A DNA stretch of 64,000 nt from Cephalotus follicularis (Eukaryota > Streptophyta > Magnoliopsida > Oxalidales > Cephalotaceae): the NCBI GenBank assembly GCA_001972305.1, contig BDDD01000419.1, positions 310,001 to 374,000 on the forward strand, written 5' to 3'. The stretch's first letter is position 1. Each line of letters starts with the position of its first letter. The notes below the pieces were generated by a model. The model saw only the letters and a list, made by a program, of their open reading frames with translations, was not told the origin of the DNA and searched no databases. A program made the translations under genes and the position numbers. Positions 25,156-37,103 of the stretch are shown here, one piece after another.

Positions 25156-26123
25156 TGATATTGGAAAAATTAAGTTAAATAAAAAACAACACGTGTCCTC
25201 ATCCAAGCACTATCAGGTGTCCAAGTGACTCAAACGATTGACGAAACAGAAGCAGAGGAAGTCCGTTAGTCAAGAAAGCAATAATAGGAGGACTCCTCCT
25301 CGGCATAAGTGCCGAGGACACACCTGGTGGTTCCAGTACGAAGGTCATTTTCCTCGGCATAAGTGTCGAGGACCCGCCCAGTAATGGCCATGCAAAGTTC
25401 ATCCTCCTCGGCGTCAGGTCCGAGGACACCTACTGAAGTATATTACCGAGGGCCTCCTCGGTTACATAACAGGAGACCACTCCCCTCAAGGCCAAGTCTA
25501 TGGACGTTGAAGACTTTGAAGCCAAGGACTGACTGTCTCAATAGACTCACTGCAGCTCCTCTCCTCGGCAGATCACTGACAGAAGGTCTCCTCCTCATTT
25601 ACGGAATGAGGCCAGGGAGTTTGCCTAAATTCCAGGGATCCTAATCTTCCAAATATAGAAGATAAGATAAGGATGACTATCAGCAGATATAGAAGATAAG
25701 ATAGAGATGACAATCAGTAAGGAAATGAGATATTTAAGGAGACGATAAAGGAAAGAAGAGATAATTTAGGTGGAGATAAGGGAAATCCCGAGATCCTCGG
25801 AATTTGCTTAGGGGATAGCGATCACATCCGATTTTCACGCCCAATCAGTTACAAAACAACACTATAAATACAAGTTCAACAGGCTGAACAAAGGTCAGCA
25901 ATTTTTACATTCAAGAGAACCTTATTTCCTCTGCACTTTATCTAACTTGAGCGTCGGAGTGTCCCCGGGAGAACAACCTCCTGGACTTTCCACCCTTTTT
26001 TGTTACCTTGTACAGGGATCCGAGATCAAAATCTTCCTCAAGGCATCGGTGACAAGCGTTCCTCTTAACAAATAAAAGTCCTCCACGTAGGATACTGTTG
26101 AGGGAATAATTTCTGTATCAACA
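25156..26123 (+). repeat. 5' LTR of element 1 (968 bp)
   Basis: TG...CA ends; TATA box TATAAATA at 25863-25870. It matches 36185-37098 along its whole length, except for a segment of about 54 bp near 26011 (just after CCCGGGAGAAC) that is missing from the 3' LTR. Confidence 0.93.
25298..25461 (+). repeat. array of inverted-repeat (hairpin) units in the Tat U3
   Basis: CCTCGGCA-TAAG-TGCCGAGG (25298-25317) is a perfect 8-bp stem with a 4-base loop. A second copy with one stem mismatch is at 25352-25371. A looser CCTCGG...CCGAGG lies at about 25406-25425, and the reverse arrangement CCGAGG-GCCT-CCTCGG at about 25446-25461. The same array recurs in the 3' LTR (about 36327-36490). Confidence 0.75.
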
Positions 26124-26145
26124 GTTGGCGCCGTCTGTGGGAAGC
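26124..26145 (+). other. primer binding site of element 1
   Basis: Directly after the LTR the sequence reads GTTGGCGCCGTCTGTGGGA, the form seen at the same place in plant Tat/Athila-type elements. The identical site follows the LTR of element 2 at 50188. Confidence 0.7.
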
Positions 26146-26168
26146 GCAGCAAAAAGTCATTAACAATC

Positions 26169-28844
26169 ATGCCTCCGAGGAAGAACAACTTAGTTGGAGT
26201 CACTGGTAGCTAACAACAGGAGGTCATAGCTCCTCCCCAAGAAGTCGCCCAAGTGGTGGCCCAAGAACAAGCTCCCATCACAGGGGAGCAGCTCAACCAA
26301 TTCCTCCAGGGATTGGAGCGTGTCACAGATCTGTTGGTCACAACTTTGGCCAACCAACAGCAAGCCGGGCCTGCTCAGCAAGTGGTCCGAGGAGTTTCTG
26401 GTCCCCAAAGACCAGAGGAGGAGGAACGGCACCCATGAGGTGCCAGGCCAAACCCGTTCAGGGGAGACGAACTTCCCCTTAGGCGGTCAGGGGACAATAA
26501 TCCCCTGGGAAGGAGACCTGAGATCAATATATCTCAGAGAGCTGAGTCCTCAACCGCTAGGGATCACCCCAACGATCCCAGGAGAGTGCATCCTCAGCAC
26601 CAGGCCATGGAGGTGGATCCTCGACAGGAGGCCAGGGGGGCAGAGGAGGCACAAGTGCGCTCCAACGCTCCGCGCAGAGCTGGCACGACCCGAGGGAGCA
26701 GGGTCAATCCCCCAGCCTCAGTGGCGGGAAGGTCCCATGTTTCTAGCAGAGTTAGGAACATAGAAGAGGTGGAGCAAGCTGTGGATAGAAGGCTTGCAGA
26801 CTTGGAAAGGAGGTTCTGAGGAGTGGAACGGCACGGGGGGCACCTATCCGAGGTGCAAAATATTAACGCACACCACTTCACAGCCGAGATCATGGCGGAG
26901 CCAGTCCCCAGTGGGTTTCGAAACCCAAGCCTTGATAAATATGATGGGTCCACGGACCCCATCCAGCATGTACGCTCATACATTCAGGCTATGTGGATGT
27001 ATCAAGCCTCGGACGCTATGCTCTGCCGAGGATTCCCAATGACCTTGATTGGAGCCGCCCAGTCATGGTACTTTACCTTGGCGAGGAATTCAGTGAAGAG
27101 TTTCGATCAGTTTACGGAACTGTTCGTGACAAAGTTCCTCAACAGCACCACACAGAGGAGAAATTCTACCCACCTCATCAACGTGGTGCAAGGTAAAGAT
27201 GAGTCGCTGAGGGACTACCTCACCAGGTTCAATAAGGAGTCACTCACAATGAAAGACCTGGAGCCGTCCTTTGCTCTGGCAGTCTTGAACAATGGGCTGA
27301 GGAGAAATTCATCATTCACCTTTTCTCTGCTGAAGAAACCGGCCAAGGACATGGCAGAATTGCTCAAAAGGGCGGAGAGGTATGTCAATGCCGAGGAAGA
27401 GATGGTGGCCAGGAAGCAAAAAACACCCTGGTCTGGCCATCAGGAGGAGAGAATAGAGCATTCACGAAATGCTCCCGAGAGAAGAGAGAAGAGGAAAGAC
27501 AGGTCAGACTTGTCAAAGGAAGACCTCAGACACAAGCTTTCCAGACGAGAGGGTTCGTCCAGGGGAGGGGCCCCAATCCCATCTTACAACACCTTTGCCC
27601 CCCTCCTGGACATACGTACTAGAATACTTGCTGTGGAGAAAGATAAAGTCCCTTTCCAGTGGCATGAGAAGCTGAGGACCCCGGCAGAGAACAGGAATAT
27701 GGAGAAGTACTGCCGGTATCATCGTGACCACGGCCACGATACAGAGGAGTGCAGGCAACTGAAAAACCAGATTGAGGACCTGATTAGAAAGGGACACCTG
27801 CGCAAGTATGTGGACAGAGATGCTCCTCAAGGAAGAAGAGAGCAGAGAAGAGAATAGGCTCCTCGGCAGCAGGAGGAGCAACAACAGCAGCAACCCAGAG
27901 GTGTTATCCACACCATCTCTGGTGGGGTCGCGTCAGGGGGCGACCATTCAAATGCAAGAAAGGCCTATGGAAGACAGTCTCTTGCTGTGCAACAAGTCCC
28001 TCACAGCAAAAGGCTCAGAACTGGAGGAGACGAGGAGGTGATAACCTTCTCGGAGGCGGATTATGAGGGAGTACGTCTTCCTCATGATGATCCAGTGGTG
28101 GTAACTCTTCTGGTGGAACTTTTTACCATGAAGAGAATTCTCATCGATAGTGGCAGCTCGGTCGACATTCTGTACAAGCATGTATTTGATCAGCTGAGGA
28201 TACCGGCCGACCAACTGAAGCCTGTCAAGACCCCACTGGTTGGTTTTGTAGGTGAGACGATCCATCCTCTGGGATCTATCAACCTGTCAGTGGTTGCTGG
28301 CACGGCCCCACGTCAAACTCAGGTAGAGATGACGTTACTGGTAGTGGATACCCCAAGCCCATACAATGCTATAGTGGGGCGACCAGGTCTGAACTTGTTG
28401 GAGGCCATAGTGTCTACGAGACACTTAGTGATGAAGTTTCCCATAAGGTTTGGCGTGGGGGAGGTCCGAGGAGATCAAGAGGTGGCAAGGCGATGCTATA
28501 AAACTGCCATCTCGGACAAGGGGAAGGGCAAGGTCCTCCCCATAGCAAACGTGGAGCTCAGAGGTGATGTAGAACCAGAGCGTCCACAGCCTGTCGAGGA
28601 TGTCCTCCAAGTGCCCATAGAAGAGGGCGACACAGAGAGAGTACTTCAAGTTGGCTCACAACTTGGAGAGGCGGAGAAGGGGGAGTTAATAACATTCCTC
28701 CAAGATAATAAAGATGTGTTTGCATGGTCGGCAGAGGAGGTCCCTGGCATCAGTCCAAATGTAATGGTTCACAAACTAAGCGTGGATCCTGCCAGACCTC
28801 CGATCAGGCAAAAGAAGAGGAACTTTGCCCCTGAGAGGCAGTAG
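26169..28844 (+). pseudogene. gag-protease of Tat element 1, broken by in-frame stops
   Basis: One reading frame runs from ATG 26169 through gag and protease, interrupted by stops at 26211, 26436, 26817, 27855 and 28842. The retrotransposon gag core (about 26900-27400) begins near PSLDKYDGSTDPIQHVRSY. A C/H-rich knuckle of Tat type (CRYHRDHGHDTEEC) lies at about 27711-27752. The aspartic protease motif LIDSGSS is at about 28141-28161. The element 2 copy has the same stop as 26817 (at 50859) but others differ. Gag would form the particle and the protease would process the polyprotein; this copy cannot make them intact. Confidence 0.9.
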
Positions 28845-31815
28845 GCGATAGCCGAGGAGGTGAGCAAGCTGTTGCAGGCAGGTTTTATCAGAGAAGTGCA
28901 CTACTCGGACTGGCTAACAAATCCGGTGTTGGTTAAAAAAGCCAATGGCAAGTAGAGGATGTGCATAGACTTTACAGATCTCAACAAAGCCTGCCCAAAG
29001 GATCACTTCCCTCTCCCAAAGATAGACCAGCTGGTAGATGCAACCTCGGGTTACAGAATATTGAGCTTCTTGGGTGCTTACTCGGGGTATAATCAAATCC
29101 CCATGTATAGGCCTGATGAGGATAAGACAGCATTCATAACAGACCGAGGAATGTATTGCTACAAGGTTATGCCCTTTGGCTTGAAGAATGCAGGGCCACT
29201 TACCAACGCCTGGTCAACAAAATTTTTGAACCTCAGATTGGGAAGAATATGGAGGTATACATAGACGATATGCTCGTCAAAACCCCTGCCAGGAACCCCC
29301 ATGTGAAAGATTTGGAGGAGACTTTTGAAGTGCTGAGGAAGTACAATATGAAGCTCAATCCGTCCAAGTGCACGTTTGGGTCACCTCGGGAAAGTTCCTC
29401 GGATTCATGGTCTCTAGCAGAGGAATAGAGGCAAATCCAGAGAAGATCTCGGCAATTCAAAGCATGAGGCCACCTCAAACCATTAGGGATGTCCAGAGGT
29501 TAAATGGGAAGATTGCAGCCCTGAGCAGGTTTGTGTCCAAGTCTGCCGAGAAGTGCCTTCCATTCATTAAAATACTTAGAGATCCCAAGGGGTTCTCATG
29601 GTCCGACGACTGTCAAGCAGTCTTCGACAAGTTGAAGGAATACTTGGCTTCTCCTCCTTTGATCTCAAAACCTAAGGATGGAGAAGACCTATATTTGTAC
29701 CTTGCGGCCACCTCGGGCGCAGTGAGTGCAGTGCTAGTCAGAGAAGAGGATAAAGTTCAAAAGCCAGTGTACTACATGAGCAAGGCTTTGAACGATGCAG
29801 AGGGGAGGTACCCAGAAGTGGAGAAGTATGCCTACGCTTTGATCATCTCGGCCAGAAAATTGAGGCCATATTTTCAAGCCCATACAATCAAGGTTTTGAC
29901 TGACAAACCACTCAAACAAGTTCTTGCTAAGCCTGACACCTCGGGCAGGCTAATCAAGTGGTCAGTCGAACTAGGCGAGTATGATGTGAAGTTCGAAGCC
30001 AGACCAGCAATCAAATCACAGGTACTGGCCGACTTTGTTGGAGATAATACACCTACGGAGTGTATGGAGGAGAACCCTTCCAAGACCGAGAAGGGAATAT
30101 GGAAGTTATCAGTGGATGGATCCTCATGCCTCACTGGCAGTGGGGCAGGGTTGGTATTGACGAGTCCAAATGGTTGGACGTTGGAGTATGCTCTGAGGTT
30201 CAAGTTCAAAGCTACAAAAAACGAAGCTGAGTGGGAAGCTCTGATAGCTGGACTGACAATTGCAAAGCACTTAGAGGTGCAGAGGATAGAAGCCTCGAGT
30301 GATTCTCAGCTAGTGGTTGGTTTGGCGAATGGGGAGTATGAGGCCAGAGAAGACCTCATGATGAAGTACTTGTCCCAATTTCAGGGCATGAAGTCAGCCT
30401 TCGAAGTTTTGAGAATTGTGAAAGTGCCCAGGGCAGAGAACGTCAGAGCAGATCAACTGTCAAAGTTAGCAACAGCTGAGGAGTTGGAGAAAAATCAAAC
30501 AGTGCTAGTTGACTACCTGGATCGTCCAACCATCTCTCAAGCAGAGGTAATGGACATAGATGTTCCACAGGAGCCAAATTGGATGACTCCCTTTATCAAT
30601 TGGCTAAGGGATGGGATCCTGCCCGAAGACCCCGTGGAGGCGAGGAAGCTGGTTTACAGAGCTAACAGATTCCAATTCCGAGATGGGATCCTCTACAAAA
30701 GGTCATTCTCGTTTCCTTGGCTAAGGTGCTTAAACCCTTCAGAGGCCGACTACGCCCTAAGGGAGGTCCATGAAGGAATCTGTGGCAATCACACTGGGGG
30801 CAGGACTTTATCTCACAAGTTATTAAGACAAGGTTACTACTGGCCGACCATTCATCAAGATGCTATAAACTTAGTGAGGAAGTGTGACAAGTGTCAGAGG
30901 AACGCCAACATAAGTAGAAGGCCTTCTCAACCTCTGACGTCAATTACGGCCCCGTGGCCCTTCGCACAGTGGGGAATGGACTTCCTCGGACCACTACCTA
31001 TGGCAACAGGCCAGAGGAAGTTTCTCATTGTAGCGGTCGACTACTTCACCAAGTGGGTGGAAGCAGAACCTTTAGCCACAATTACAGAGAAGAACACAGA
31101 AAGCTTTGTATGGAAGTCAATCATCTGCAGGTTTGGAGTCCCGATGACCATTATCACAGACAATGGTAAGCAGTTTGATTGCCAAGCCTTCCGAGACTTT
31201 TGCAGAGAGTGAAGGATAGAGCATAGGCTTGCCTCAGTAGCCTACCCTCAAAGTAATGGTCAAGCCGAGGTAATCAACAGAGAGATCATCTCGGGCTTAA
31301 AAAAGCGCCTAGAAGACAGCAAGGGAAGATGGACCGAGGAGTTACCAAGTGTACTATGGGCATATAGGACCACTCCTCAGACTACAACAGGAGAATCCCC
31401 ATACAGTCTATGTTTCGGAGCAGAGACTATGATACCAGTGGAGGTTGGAATACAATCACCAAGAGTTGTGCACTTTACTGAGGACAACAACGAAGAAGGG
31501 TTGAGGAGCCTCCTCGACCTAGTAGAAGAACTCAGAGATAAAGCTGCAATCAGAGTTGCAGCCTACCAAGAGAGGGTAAGCCGCTACTACAACAAAAGAG
31601 TAAGCCCAAGACCACTAAGGCAAGGAGATCTAGTACTACGCAACTCAGCCGTTGCAGATCCTACTGGTACCAGAGGAAAGCTAGCCCCTGCCTGGGAAGG
31701 GCCATACAAGATCAAGAGGGTCCTCCGCCTAGGAACATTCAAACTTGAAACTTTGGGGGGTAGGGAGATTGCCAGAGCTTGGAATACCGAGCATCTGAGG
31801 AAGTACTATCAATAA
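28845..31815 (+). pseudogene. pol (RT, RNase H, second RNase H, integrase) of Tat element 1, broken
   Basis: The reverse transcriptase has CIDFTDLNKACPKDHFPLP and the catalytic YIDD box (about 29260). It is followed by the normal gypsy RNase H (about 29600-30040), a second RNase H (about 30100-30480, SVDGSS start, SDSQLVVG later), and integrase with its HHCC zinc domain (about 30770-30905) and DDE core (about 30960-31330; WGMDFLG, TDNGKQFD). No chromodomain follows. Lesions: TAG at 28953 in place of the conserved Trp, single-base deletions near 29192 and 29380, and TGA at 31210. The second RNase H is the extra domain described for the Tat lineage. Confidence 0.9.
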
Positions 31816-33245
31816 TTGTAAGAAATTTTCAATGAAGTTCGAATATTTCAATGAAGTTCGAATTTTTTACAAGATTTGTCCAAGATTTGTGTTCAATATC
31901 ATAGTTCCAAGTTCGCAAGGGACCGGAGGTCCAATGTTCATGTCCTCAAACCTCTGAACAGCCACCGATCAGCTCCCTCAGTCTTAAGCTAAGCATCTCA
32001 AACCACGTCCCCAAGGGGACACTTAGAGATCTAAAGCTTCCTAAGCCTTACGGAGGCTAATTCTCAAAAAAGAAAACCAACACAAGCCGAGGTCTCAGAC
32101 AGACAGCGAAATAGGCGTTCAAGAGCATCCAAGGATGCACATACTAAAAGCCTCCTTCCGAGGAGCATACAAAAGCCTCCTTCCAAGGACATACAAAAGA
32201 CTCCTTCCGAGGAGCATGCAAAAGACTCCTTCCGAGGAGCACCTATATTTATCAACAAAGACTCCTCTCGAGGAGCAGTCCAAGGAAGCACTAAGACTCC
32301 TAAGGGAGCAAACACTGGCTAACAACACCATGGGAACTTGTCCAACCAGACCTAAAATCATGACTTGAAAGGCGAATCCATGGGAACTCGCAACGATCAA
32401 GCTCGTCGGACTGAGCACTTTAATACAAGTGTCTCCAAGTGGACTGAAAGCTCAGCCGACCTGTCCTAAATACTCTTAGGTCAGACGATACTCTCCTCGG
32501 TAAACCCATAAGAACTTGTCCGAGCAGACCAAGAATTCAACCTGTGAGTGCAAAAAGTTTGCTTTTAATTACTTAAGCATTCTTTAAAGGGTCCTACGAG
32601 GACTGCCAAAGCTCGAGTGACCTCGTCCATGGAAGGTTAGTGATTTGGGCTAAGTTAAAAGTTCCAAGGAATTATCATTACACATGTACACTTAAAGCTC
32701 AAACACACATGGAATCAATTAAGCCCGAGAATACAAAGGCTCGTTATTTTTATTTCTGATTAGCTACTTGAGCCTTTTTGGAGTTGTTTGCCCACTTGTG
32801 CGAGAAGTCCGAGGTCACAACAAGAATAAAATTCCCAAGGGAATGGTCAATACATATATACATTCAAGGCTCGAGCATACAAGGAACCAATTGAAGATAA
32901 AGTCCGAGAAGGCAAAACTCCTTTTGTTTATATTATTGTTAAGCTACTTAAATCCTTTTTGAGTCAAGTGCCCACCTGTGGAAGAGATTACAAGAGGTTT
33001 GACGTTAATATTTTTTGAAGTTTCTTTAAGTCTCTTTTGGAGGAGTGTCTGCTTCTACGAGAAGTCAGAGGTTCCAATGGGCAAAATCCCTAAGGGGATT
33101 GTAAACATATATGCTAAGTGCAAACACAACAATCTCACAATGCAAAAAGTAAAGACAGCAGAAAGTGCAAAAAAGTTCTTTTCATTAATGTATGGAAAAT
33201 TACAAGTGCGGGGAGAGAAATCATTACAAAGAAAGAAAGAAAAAG
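31816..33245 (+). repeat. non-coding tandem-repeat region between pol and the antisense gene, element 1
   Basis: Two kinds of repeat are seen. At about 32144-32290, five imperfect 27-28-bp units contain CTCCTTCCGAGGAG, itself a 5-bp stem with a 4-base loop. At about 32630-33110 there are about three longer, more diverged units (170-250 bp) that each hold GAAGTC-GAGGT and ATTCCCAAGGGAATGGT-like pieces. Related repeats occur at the same place in element 2 (62350-63000). Hypervariable 3' regions with tandem repeats are known for Tat/Ogre elements. Confidence 0.65.
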
Positions 33246-35595
33246 CTAAGCTAAGGCTGGAGGATCAGAGGAGGCTACATCTTGAGGAGGAGGAGGGACA
33301 AAAGGTTCAGCTTGAGGAGGTTGAGGAGTCACAAGGTCTGAAGCAGGGTTATCGGAGGCAGGCTGAACTTCTAGCTCCTCTTCACCAACCCCTTGGCCAG
33401 CATTCCTTTCCAAAGCCTCCTCGGCTCTCTGCTCCTCGGCTTCGTATACGTCAGGATAAAAATCAAAGGCCTTGGCAGCTGAGCAATATGCGACCTCTTC
33501 CAGGGGAACCTCTGGGTGCAGAGCCTTGACCCAATTTTTGCAAGTATAGAATCCCCGACGATAGTATTCGGCAAATTCCTTGAAGACCTCCTCGCCGAAG
33601 GCCTCAGAAGCCTTGAAGTCCTCCACGGAGGCTTCCATCAGGCTGAGGAATTCATCAGAGGACCTGAAGTCTTCGAGGGAATCCTCCACATCCTTGGCTT
33701 TTTCCTCCTCGCGCCTCTTCATGGCCTCCTCATACTTCCTCAAGGTCTCTTCATGCTGCCTCTGCAAAGACTGGAACAGGTAGCGAGCCTTAGAGAGATC
33801 TTTCTTTGATTGGTCCTTCTCCAGGACAGCTCTGTTCCTCTCCTCTACAGTGGCCTCTTGAGCCTTGAGGACTTCCTCAAGTTGAGCCTTGGCAAGCCGA
33901 GAAGTTTCCTTCTCCTCCATCACCTCCAACCTCAGCTTGTCGCACCTCTCCAAGATGATTGAGTAGTTCTCAACAAAGAGGTGGTGGTTATTCAAAGCCT
34001 GCAAAGAAGAATGAAGTTAGAATAGAAAATACAGAAGTACAAACTACACAGTCAGAGGATCTCTCTTTACCTCAAACTGGCTTCGCAATGAATTATGGAC
34101 GAGGTCCTTGCTCGACCAGTCCTCCCTTTCCTTCAGCTCGTCCGGGAAAAGACAGAGAGAGCTGAGGACAAATGGAAGTATTCAGGCTAGAGGAGCCCTT
34201 CCCAACTCCCTCTAGCTCGTCGATCATCCTCCCCACGTCTCGAGAGGGAGGCAAGATGATAGGGACGTCTGAAGTTCGTCCGAGGATGAAGTCCATCTCG
34301 GGCTCAGTAATGAGTCTCCCCTTTTTACTTGGAGGACAAGGAGGATCGTCAGAGGTACGCCCACTGACAGGACGTTTGGAGCCTTTCCCCTTGGCAGTAA
34401 CTGCTGCCTTCATTTGCTTGGCCCCAACCGCGGTAGCCTTGGCCCTTTGCTTGGCCCCCTCGGCAGCCTTCTGTTTAGCTGCTTCCTCGGCAGCCTTTTG
34501 TTTAGCTGCCACCTCGGCAGCCTTTTGTTTCTCTGCAGCAGCAGAGGAGGACTTAGAGCCCTTGGTGGCATTGAACAGAGCATCGAACCCTCACTGAGAA
34601 GACATAGTTGTACAAGCAGAGATTAATAATGTCAGTGACTTGAAATTGAACCACAAGATTATAAATTTTAAGACAAGAGAGACGGAGGAGATGAAAGCTT
34701 TATACAGTTTTCCCCTATCTCTTGGGGCATGGATTGGACTGGGGACCCCTCGTCCCCTGAGGCTTCCTCGGCCTCGGCCGAGTGTGACTCTTGGCTTGGA
34801 GCAACACTTAGCCCAGCCCGGAGCAGACGCTCCTCAACCACGACAGAGTTTACCTCCTCGGGTTCCAAGTGGATGAGCTTGTCGAAGTCCAGGTTCTCGG
34901 CCGTTGTCAGTATGGGCCTCCTATTGAGACGTGTAGTCTCCAGGGAGTCACACCACACAGGGGAGGTGAACCCTTCAAAATTTTTGATGAGGAAGTACAT
35001 CTTCCTCCAATTCTTAATGGACTGAGTTGGTTTGGAGAAGCTTTGTTATGCCAGGACGTGACTTGAAAAAGTAGCCACGTTTCCCTGGCGAGGACGAGAT
35101 GACATGGAACTGTTTGAACAATCCCACTGTGGCGGTCACCTCGGACTCTTGACATCTAACGAGGAAACCTATAATGAAGCTCCACGATTGTGGTTGGAGA
35201 AGAGAAGGGTGGACGGTAAATGCTTCCAAAATGGATAAGGCAAAGGAAGGAACAGGGAACCTCAGACCATGAGCAAGAGCCCCCTCGAAGACAATGAAGA
35301 GGCCCCTTCTGCTCTCTGTGACCATCCGAGGATCCTTGGGGAGACAAAATCTCAACCCAGAAGGGAAATTGAATTTTGTAGTTAGTTCAACCACATCCCG
35401 CCGAGAGAGAGCGCTGACACCAAAACCATCAGGGGCAGAGGAGTCAGCCTCAGTATCAGGAACAACAGGCTCACCCACCGCAACCCCCAGGCTACCCTCG
35501 GAGGGAAGGGGACTCTCGGCGGTGGGGATCACCATAGCCAGGGGTTCAACCTCCAAGGGAGGAGAAACCCTAGCAGTGCGTTTGGTTCTGGCCAT
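33246..35595 (-). pseudogene. antisense spliced gene of Tat element 1 (putative gypsy type transposon domain), damaged
   Basis: On the strand opposite to pol, a gene starts at ATG 35595 (MARTKRTARVSP). Its first 190 codons (to about 35014) include RLPKDPRM-like and FFKSRPG-like parts of the plant putative gypsy-type transposon domain. A frameshift near 35014 is followed by more of the same domain (35000-34690). An intron of about 130 bp probably follows, then an Ala/Lys-rich segment (34590-34150), then a clear 72-bp GT-AG intron (34070-33999). The last exon (33998-33246) encodes a long Glu/Lys-rich coiled coil and an acidic Pro-rich tail. Antisense extra ORFs between pol and the 3' LTR are known in Tat elements; their function is unknown. 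Confidence 0.75.
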
Positions 35596-36184
35596 CTAGG
35601 TCAAGATAAACAAAGGAGATGGAGAAGAAGCACGAAGGAAAGACAAGAAACAGTTTAGAACAGTAAAAGAAATATAAACTTACTCAAAAACTTGAACGAA
35701 GATTGGCAGGAAGACGAAGATTCAAGGTTGAAGGCACAAGAGAAACTGGAAATCTCAAACTCTCAGGTGTTGGCAAAAAGCAAGAAGGCGTAAAAGAGTG
35801 GCTAGGTGATTTAGGGTTCCTTTTATAGGCCCTGTTTTTAATCCTGTCCCTCCATCTAGCGAAGATCCAATGGTTAAGAAACCAACCGACATACCAAGCG
35901 CGGGAAACGAACAGGCAGAGGCGGGAAACGCTCTGCTTGTGCCAGGTGTGAGGTGTGCTTAATACGCAACTTAAATGCAATGATGTGGGTTCATAGCACG
36001 AGGTCCATTGGATGGGACATGAGAAGACAAGGGGGCAGGCTTGATCCTCTGCCAAGGCCAATTCCATGTTGTGCAAAGGAAAATTAGCAGCAAACTCTGC
36101 AGAGGAGTACTGCCTGAGCCACGGCTCTCAACTCTGCTCCTTCTCCTCTGACCACGGTCAGAGAAGAATGACCAGGGGGACATA

Positions 36185-37098
36185 TGATATGGGAAAAATT
36201 AAGTTAAATAAAAAATAACACGTGTCCTCATCCAAGCACTACCAGGTGTCCAAGTGACTCAACGATTGACGAAACAGAAGCAGAGGAAGTCCGTTAGTCA
36301 AGAAAGCAATAATAGGAGGACTCCTCCTCGGCATAAGTGCCGATGACACACCTGGTGGTTCCAGTACAAAGGTCATTCTCCTCGGCATAAGTGCCGAGGA
36401 CCCGTCCAGTAATGGCCATGCAAAGTTCATCCTCCTCGGCGTCAGGTCCGAGGACACCTACTGAAGTATATTACCGAGGGCCTCCTCGGCTACATAACAG
36501 GAGACCACTCCCCTCAAGGCCAAGTCTATGGACATTGAATACTTTGAAGCCAAGGACTGACTGTCTCAATAGACTCACTGCAGCTCCTCTCCTCGGGAGA
36601 TCACTGACAGAAGGTCTCTTCCTCATTTACGGAATGAGGCCAGGGAGTTTGCCTAAATTCCAGGGATCCTAATCTTCCAAATATAGAAGATAAGATAAGG
36701 ATGACTATCAGCAGATATAGAAGATAAGATAGAGATGACAATCAGTAAGGAAATGAGATATTTAAGGAGACGATAAAGGAAAGAAGAGATAATTTAGGTG
36801 GAGATAAGGGAAATCCCGATATCCTCGGAATTTCCTTAGGGGATAGCGATCACATCCGATTTTCACGCTCAATCAGTTACAAAACAACACTATAAATACA
36901 AGTTCAACAGACTGAACAAAGGTCAGCAATTCATTCAAGAGAACCTTATTTCCTCTGCACTTTATCTAACTTGAGCGTCGGAGTGTCCCCGGGAGAACGA
37001 TCAAAATCTTCCTCAAGGCATCTGTGACAAGCGTTCCTCTTAACAAATAAAAGTCCTCCACGTAGGATACTGTTGAGGAAAGGATTTCTGTATCAACA
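36185..37098 (+). repeat. 3' LTR of element 1 (914 bp)
   Basis: Preceded by a purine-rich tract (ACCAGGGGGACATA). TATAAATA lies at about 36891. It lacks about 54 bp present in the 5' LTR and is followed by the AAATC target duplication. Confidence 0.93.
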
Positions 37099-37103
37099 AA
37101 ATC

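Larger units (their letters stand above)
25156..37098 (+). mobile_element. complete Ty3/gypsy Tat-lineage LTR retrotransposon (element 1), defective
   Basis: The 11.9-kb element starts TGATAT and ends ATCAACA. It is flanked by perfect 5-bp target duplications AAATC (25151-25155 and 37099-37103). Order: 5' LTR, primer site, gag-protease, RT, RNase H, second RNase H, integrase, a non-coding tandem-repeat region, an antisense gene, 3' LTR. The second RNase H, the absence of a chromodomain and the antisense gene are hallmarks of the plant Tat lineage. Several stops and two single-base frameshifts make it non-functional. The first 400 bp of its LTRs differ at about ten positions by eye, so the insertion is moderately young. 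Confidence 0.93.

Noticed and set aside
33516..34626. Plus-strand frames of 67-141 codons in element 1
   Set aside because: Shadows of the antisense gene's coiled-coil and Ala/Lys-rich exons.
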